Of a stretch of DNA of 14,766 nt, positions 11,251 to 14,766 are shown piece by piece; position 1 is the first letter of the stretch, and each line of letters begins with the position of its first letter. The translations under genes were made by a program, and so were the position numbers. The notes beneath the pieces are model-generated. The model was not told the DNA's origin. It worked only from the letters and a program-made list of their open reading frames with translations, and ran no database searches. Origin of the DNA: Dehalococcoidia bacterium (GTDB lineage Bacteria; Chloroflexota; Dehalococcoidia; Dehalococcoidales; JAUVZE01); contig JAUVZE010000011.1 of assembly GCA_030602665.1 (NCBI GenBank), positions 1-14,766 of the forward strand. Direction: 5' to 3'.

Positions 11251-11676
11251 ATGGAACTAAATACAGCCTCAGAGGTTATCAGTTTTGCGAAGAAGCTTGA
11301 GGAAGAAAATGCAAAGCTCTACGAGGACTTAGCCCAGCGATACATGGAAGGTAGAGAAATCCTACTATCGTTTGCTAGGGAAAACAGGAAAAATATGGTA
11401 CAGATTGAAAGGACATACTACGAAGTCATCACTGATGCAATTGAAGGCTGTTTTTCCTTCAAGATAAACCCAGATGAGTATACACTTAAAACTGACACTT
11501 TGAACAAAACTGTTGAGATGGAAGAGAGAATTATAAAATTTTACTCTGATGCTGCTGAACAATCAAAGTCTCTGCTAGCAGATGTTCCGAGGGTCTTCAC
11601 AATGATAGCAAAGAAAAGGGGTGAGCGTAAATCAAAGTTAGAAGAACTTCTCCAGAAGGGGAAAACAAACTTTTAA
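11251..11676 (+). CDS. Ferritin-like four-helix protein, probably lacking a normal diiron site
   Basis: I do not recognise a named family. The 141 residues form four predicted amphipathic helices: SEVISFAKKLEEENAKLYED (8-27), a second about 33-60 (LLSFARENRKNMVQIERTYY), a third about 88-108 (TVEMEERIIKFYSDAAEQS) and a fourth about 113-137 (FTMIAKKRGERKSKLEELL). Spacing and sequence style recall rubrerythrin/ferritin-like domains. However, the ExxH ligand pairs expected in helices 2 and 4 read ENRKN and KRGERK, so a standard diiron centre seems lost. The ATG directly follows the dehydrogenase stop (TAGATG), implying coupling, and the aminotransferase starts 15 bases downstream. It may be an accessory, chaperone or assembly partner of the dehydrogenase. 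No enzyme function can be claimed. Confidence 0.6.
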   Translation: MELNTASEVISFAKKLEEENAKLYEDLAQRYMEGREILLSFARENRKNMVQIERTYYEVITDAIEGCFSFKINPDEYTLKTDTLNKTVEMEERIIKFYSDAAEQSKSLLADVPRVFTMIAKKRGERKSKLEELLQKGKTNF

Positions 11677-11691
11677 GGAAAGGAGGGCACT

Positions 11692-12966
11692 ATGAACACG
11701 ATTGATAAATACAACGAGTATGTTAACACTAGTATGGTTGCTTCAGTTACGCCGGTGGTATTTGAGTCGGCTGAGGGTGCATTGGTATTTGATGAGGATG
11801 GCCGGAAATATATAGACTGCTTTGCTGGGATTTCTGTTACCTGTGCTGGGCACAGCAACCCTGAGGTAATTGAAGCTGCCAAAGCTCAGCTCGAAAAGTA
11901 TGTCCACTGCTGTTCTTACGTTTACTATAATAAACCAATGGCCGATTTAGCTGAAACATTAGCCCGAATTACCCCAGGGAGACTGAAAAAAAGCTTTTTT
12001 GCCAATAGTGGAGCGGAAGCCATCGAAGGGGCCATGAGAATGATCAAGACATATACGGGAAAACGCGAATTTATTGCCTTACAGGCATCATTTCATGGTC
12101 GCTCTTATGCCACCCTAAGCATAACTGGCAATTCAGCACGCAAAAAAAGAGCTGGGCCTTATATGTCGGGAGTTAGTTTCGCTCCAGCTCCCTACTGTTA
12201 TCGATGTCCTTTCAATTTGAAGCCTGAAACTTGTGGAATGCGCTGCGCTGAATACTTAGACGATATTATCAAATTCAATACTTACAATGATGTCGCTGCC
12301 TTTATTGCCGAACCCATTATGGGCGAAGGTGGCATCATTCCACCACCTCAACCATACTTTGAAAAGGTAAAGGAAGTTCTTGACCAATATAATATCCTTT
12401 TATTTGTCGACGAGGTACAGACGGGATTTGCTAGAACGGGGAAAATGTTCGCTATAGAACACTATGAGGTTGAACCAGATGTAATGGCTCTGGCCAAGGG
12501 CATTGCCAATGGCTTCCCCTTAAGTGCCTTTATTGCCCCCGATGAGATCGCTGATGCGTTCCAGCCGGGTGAACATCTAACCACCTTTGGGGGTAATGCT
12601 ATTAGCTGTGCCGCGTCACTAGCTACTATCAATTTCTTGGAACGGGAGAAAATAGCCGATAAAGCCGCGGAAAAGGAGAAATTGGTTAAGGAGAGACTGG
12701 AACGTATTAAAGAGGAGCATCCTATTATAGGGGACGTACGCGGGAGAGGTCTTATGATAGGCGTAGAATTGGTTAAAGATGATGCCAAAACACCAGCTGT
12801 AGATGAAGCAAAGGCAGTTCGTAAGAGTTGCCTTGAAAAGGGCCTCCTTATAGGGGTTGGGGGTGTCTGGGCAAACGTCTTGAGAATACAACCACCTCTT
12901 GTTATTACAGATGACCAACTCGATGAAGCCCTTGACATCATAGAAAAGTCACTAGGAGGGATGTAA
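11692..12966 (+). CDS. Class III PLP-dependent aminotransferase (beta-alanine / GABA / 3-aminoisobutyrate type)
   Basis: A 424-residue fold-type I aminotransferase of subgroup III. PLP-site features are NSGAEA (105-110), FHGR (134-137), the cofactor-binding D240 in FVDEVQTGFARTG (238-250) and the Schiff-base lysine K269 in ALAKGIANGFP, followed by TTFGGNAISCAA. A cysteine-rich insert CYRCPFNLKPETCGMRC (C169, C172, C181, C185) occurs in a clade including AGXT2-like and archaeal GABA/ornithine-type enzymes, as I recall. The start is secure: AAAGGAGGG 4-6 bases before the ATG. Operon context with the CoA-acylating semialdehyde dehydrogenase favours an omega-amino acid donor whose product is malonate or methylmalonate semialdehyde. 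GABA or ornithine activity cannot be excluded by sequence alone. Glutamate dehydrogenase next door would recycle the amino acceptor. Confidence 0.85.
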   Translation: MNTIDKYNEYVNTSMVASVTPVVFESAEGALVFDEDGRKYIDCFAGISVTCAGHSNPEVIEAAKAQLEKYVHCCSYVYYNKPMADLAETLARITPGRLKKSFFANSGAEAIEGAMRMIKTYTGKREFIALQASFHGRSYATLSITGNSARKKRAGPYMSGVSFAPAPYCYRCPFNLKPETCGMRCAEYLDDIIKFNTYNDVAAFIAEPIMGEGGIIPPPQPYFEKVKEVLDQYNILLFVDEVQTGFARTGKMFAIEHYEVEPDVMALAKGIANGFPLSAFIAPDEIADAFQPGEHLTTFGGNAISCAASLATINFLEREKIADKAAEKEKLVKERLERIKEEHPIIGDVRGRGLMIGVELVKDDAKTPAVDEAKAVRKSCLEKGLLIGVGGVWANVLRIQPPLVITDDQLDEALDIIEKSLGGM

Positions 12967-12969
12967 TCT

Positions 12970-14235
12970 ATGAATTCTATGTCTCTAAGCAGCAGCCAAG
13001 GGGAAAACATGTTACATGGAGTGTTAGCGCAATTTGACTTGGCAGCCGATAGGCTAAAGCTTGATGGGAAATTACGGCTGGTTCTACGCTCATGCAAACG
13101 GGAACTCACGGTTCATTTCCCCATCGTTATGGACGATGGAAAGGCAGTGGTTTTCACTGGTTACCGGGTTCAACATAACCTTGCCCGAGGCCCGGGTAAG
13201 GGTGGGATTCGCTATGCGCCTGATGTTACCCCTGATGAGGTAAAGGCCATGGCAATGTTGATGACATGGAAATCCGCTGTGGTTAACATACCCTATGGGG
13301 GCGCCAAGGGGGGGATAGCCTGCTCTCCTAACCTAATGTCGGCAACAGAGTTAGAGCGGCTAACACGGCGATATACCACCGAAATTTCTCTTGTGATTGG
13401 CCCCGACGAGGATATTCCGGCTCCTGATGTCGGTACCGATGCTACGGTAATGGGCTGGATTGTGGATGCTTACAGTCAACAGCGTGGCTTCTATGTTCCC
13501 GGAGTAGTAACCGGCAAGCCCCTTAGCCTCCGTGGCACCAAGGGGAGAGTGGGGGCAGCTGGGCGAGGCTGTGCCCTAATAGCCAGGGAGACGTTCGGAT
13601 ATCTGGGCAAGGAGCTGCAAGGGGCAGCGGTAGTGGTTCAGGGCTTTGGCAAAGTAGGTCAGGCAGCAGCAAGTGAGTTGGCCAAATACGGCGGCAAGAT
13701 TATTGCCGTTAGTGACATAAGCGGGGGTACCTTCGCCTCCTCAGGCTTGGATGTAGACAGGTTATTGAAGCATGAGAAAGACTCACTAATAGACTTCAAA
13801 GGTGGCGAATCGCTGACAAACCGTGAGCTCCTCGAGCTTCCCTGCGACATTTTGCTACCCTGTGCTGTTGAGGGGCAAATCACAGAGGCAAATGCTCCTC
13901 GGCTTAAGGCAAAGGTTATTATTGAGGGAGCTAATGGTCCCATTACCCCAGAAGCTGACCACATCCTTGATGATAGAGGTATCTTCGTTGTGCCAGATAT
14001 ACTCGCCAACGCGGGTGGTGTAGTGGTTTCTTACTTTGAATGGCTACAAGACACCCAGTCATCTTTCTGGGAAGAAGAACAAGTTAACGAGAGATTGCTC
14101 TCCATCATGAAAAGGAGTTTTAAGGAAGTGCTGAACATTTCCCAAAAGGAAAAGATCAGTATGCGCACTGCTGCCTATATGGTGGGGGTTGACCGTGTCG
14201 CTGCTGCCATGACAGCAAGGGGTATCTATGCTTAG
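12970..14235 (+). CDS. gdhA: Glutamate dehydrogenase (Glu/Leu/Phe/Val dehydrogenase family)
   Basis: Catalyses reversible oxidative deamination of glutamate to 2-oxoglutarate and ammonia with NAD(P). At 421 aa it matches the small hexameric class. Substrate-site residues are K77 in GPGKGGIRY, K101 in MTWKSAV, catalytic K113 in YGGAKGGI and D153 in PAPDVGTD. The Rossmann domain has GFGKVG (225-230) and an acidic D249 at the second strand (AVSDISG), which leans to NAD, the catabolic cofactor. NAGGVVVSYFEWLQ matches the C-terminal substrate serine motif. ATG 12970 is 3 bases after the aminotransferase stop, with AGGAGGG inside the end of that gene; ATG 12979 is an alternative. Its place behind an aminotransferase argues for deaminating glutamate formed by transamination. 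Leucine or valine dehydrogenase activity is less likely because these lysine and aspartate motifs fit GDH. Confidence 0.92.
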   Translation: MNSMSLSSSQGENMLHGVLAQFDLAADRLKLDGKLRLVLRSCKRELTVHFPIVMDDGKAVVFTGYRVQHNLARGPGKGGIRYAPDVTPDEVKAMAMLMTWKSAVVNIPYGGAKGGIACSPNLMSATELERLTRRYTTEISLVIGPDEDIPAPDVGTDATVMGWIVDAYSQQRGFYVPGVVTGKPLSLRGTKGRVGAAGRGCALIARETFGYLGKELQGAAVVVQGFGKVGQAAASELAKYGGKIIAVSDISGGTFASSGLDVDRLLKHEKDSLIDFKGGESLTNRELLELPCDILLPCAVEGQITEANAPRLKAKVIIEGANGPITPEADHILDDRGIFVVPDILANAGGVVVSYFEWLQDTQSSFWEEEQVNERLLSIMKRSFKEVLNISQKEKISMRTAAYMVGVDRVAAAMTARGIYA

Positions 14236-14286
14236 ATAGTCAATACTAAAGGCTGAGGTTCACTGTTTCTTGTCGCTGATTGTTAT

Positions 14287-14310
14287 GCAGGCACAAGCGT
14301 TGTGCTTTGC
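14287..14310 (+). terminator. Hairpin downstream of gdhA, possible operon end
   Basis: GCACAA (14291-14296), loop GCG, TTGTGC (14300-14305) is a perfect stem. GCA (14287-14289) with TGC (14308-14310) extends it across a small internal bulge. No T-run follows, so it may be an RNA-stabilising end or a Rho-type site rather than a classical terminator. CTGAGGT (14254-14260) and ACCTCAG (14332-14338) could close a larger structure around it. Confidence 0.35.
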
Positions 14311-14395
14311 TAGGAATAATCAAGTATCCGACCTCAGGCGGTGTGTCCTATCTTGATAATTTGTTATAGCTGCTTAAAAAGGTTCCTTTTTTACA

Positions 14396-14424
14396 TTGAC
14401 AAACTCTGTTAAGAGGACTAAACT
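14396..14424 (+). promoter_or_regulatory. Sigma-70-type promoter of the ACT-domain gene
   Basis: Consensus TTGACA (14396-14401), a 17-base spacer and TAAACT (14419-14424) predict a start near 14431, giving a leader of about 122 bases before the ATG at 14553. Confidence 0.6.
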
Positions 14425-14482
14425 CAAATTCCAACATGTGAATCAATGTTAAAGCAATAATCGGAGTTAGGGAAGATGAAAC

Positions 14483-14531
14483 AAGGGCACTGAAATCGCT
14501 AGTCAAGAGTGATGGTTGGTGCCCTTTTTAG
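14483..14531 (+). terminator. Intrinsic terminator within the leader of the ACT-domain gene (candidate attenuator)
   Basis: AAGGGCAC (14483-14490) pairs perfectly with GTGCCCTT (14519-14526) and runs into a T tract (TTTTTA to 14530). The intervening 28 bases can form a second stem, ATCGCT with AGTGAT, using one G-U pair. The terminator lies between a promoter and the ribosome-binding site of the next gene, an attenuator-like arrangement. The only alternatives are a short independent RNA or an upstream operon end. Confidence 0.7.
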
Positions 14532-14552
14532 TTTATTAAAAGGAGGTGAAAA

Positions 14553-14766
14553 ATGGCTAAAGATCTTACTGTTATTTTAGAAAATCGCCCAGGTACGATA
14601 GCTGACATGGGCGAGGCTCTGGGGAAGGTCGGCATCAACATCGAGGGGGGCTGTGGATTCCCTATTGAGGGCAGGGGGGTTATACATATTTTGGTAGAGG
14701 ATGCTGTAGCTGCAAGGAGAGCGCTCCAACAGGCCGGCTTTGTGGTGCGTGGCGAGCGTCAAATCC
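14553..14766 (+). CDS. ACT-domain protein, N-terminal part (cut by window end)
   Basis: The visible 71 residues start MAKDLTVILENRPGTIADMG and continue with EALGKVGINIEGGCGFPIEG, VIHILVEDAVAARRALQQAG and FVVRGERQI. This is an ACT domain: the first strand is followed by ENRPGTIADM, the ligand-binding-loop motif in which a Gly/Pro-rich turn precedes helix 1, then the beta-alpha-beta repeat. ACT domains bind amino acids and often regulate metabolism. As no catalytic domain precedes it, this looks like a free-standing ACT protein; a second ACT repeat or other domain may follow beyond the window. The start is secure: AGGAGGTG (14541-14548) 4 bases before ATG. The gene has its own promoter and a terminator in its leader, so expression is probably conditional. 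It may sense an amino acid handled by the neighbouring genes, but the sequence does not say which. Confidence 0.8.
   Translation, partial: MAKDLTVILENRPGTIADMGEALGKVGINIEGGCGFPIEGRGVIHILVEDAVAARRALQQAGFVVRGERQI

Noticed and set aside
12462..13109. 215-residue minus-strand frame over the aminotransferase and gdhA junction
   Set aside because: Low-complexity, serine-rich shadow of well-supported plus-strand genes; no ribosome-binding site or family match.
14577..14762. Minus-strand open frame at the window end
   Set aside because: It is antisense to the ACT-domain gene, which has clear family motifs and a near-perfect ribosome-binding site.

Overview
The window looks like a piece of an anaerobic, amino-acid-using bacterial chromosome, most plausibly Chloroflexota, class Dehalococcoidia. 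That assignment is an inference from the gene set and protein style, not a database match. GC is moderate, genes are tightly packed with good Shine-Dalgarno sites, and the translation genes (tuf, rpmG, secE, nusG, rplK) are clearly bacterial. Selenoprotein, 5-oxoprolinase, aminotransferase, semialdehyde dehydrogenase and glutamate dehydrogenase genes point to fermentative or syntrophic amino acid turnover.

Layout. (1) 1-275 is the 3' end of a glycine/sarcosine/betaine reductase component B (GrdB-type) selenoprotein gene. The window opens just before an in-frame UGA at 12-14 that fits selenocysteine and is followed by a bacterial SECIS-like hairpin. (2) 276-992 is mostly non-coding, with a small zinc-ribbon gene (539-697, minus), its probable terminator and two strong inverted repeats. 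(3) 993-1604 holds tRNA-Ala(GGC) on the minus strand, then tRNA-Thr(UGU) and tRNA-Tyr(GUA) on the plus strand, then a decayed 5' half of a tRNA-Thr. (4) 1923-4397 is pxpABC, the prokaryotic 5-oxoprolinase. (5) 4515-6239 (minus) is a long, divergent M24 metallopeptidase-like protein. (6) 6240-6935 is about 700 bases of mainly non-coding DNA with promoters and perhaps a gene scrap. (7) 6936-9726 is tRNA-Thr(GGU)-tuf-rpmG-secE-nusG-rplK. (8) 9760-14235 is a four-gene operon: CoA-acylating (methyl)malonate-semialdehyde dehydrogenase, a ferritin-like helical protein, a class III aminotransferase and glutamate dehydrogenase. (9) 14396-14766 is a promoter, a leader containing an intrinsic terminator, and the start of an ACT-domain protein cut by the window end.

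How the parts fit. PxpABC turns 5-oxoproline into glutamate. The aminotransferase would move the amino group of a beta- or gamma-amino acid (beta-alanine, 3-aminoisobutyrate or GABA) to 2-oxoglutarate or pyruvate. The dehydrogenase would convert malonate or methylmalonate semialdehyde to acetyl-CoA or propionyl-CoA, and glutamate dehydrogenase would regenerate 2-oxoglutarate with release of ammonia. The GrdB-like protein would belong to a reductive branch using glycine or a related compound.

Most notable: the UGA-containing GrdB end with its SECIS hairpin; a Thr-Tyr-(Thr)-tuf tRNA cluster like that of E. coli thrU-tyrU-glyT-thrT-tufB but split by about 5.3 kb carrying pxpABC and the M24-like gene, with a degenerate tRNA-Thr copy at the far edge; a four-cysteine cluster in the EF-Tu G domain; a ferritin-like protein without a normal diiron ligand set, translationally joined to the dehydrogenase; and a terminator-containing leader before the ACT-domain gene. 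I see no CRISPR array, transposase or integrase in the window.
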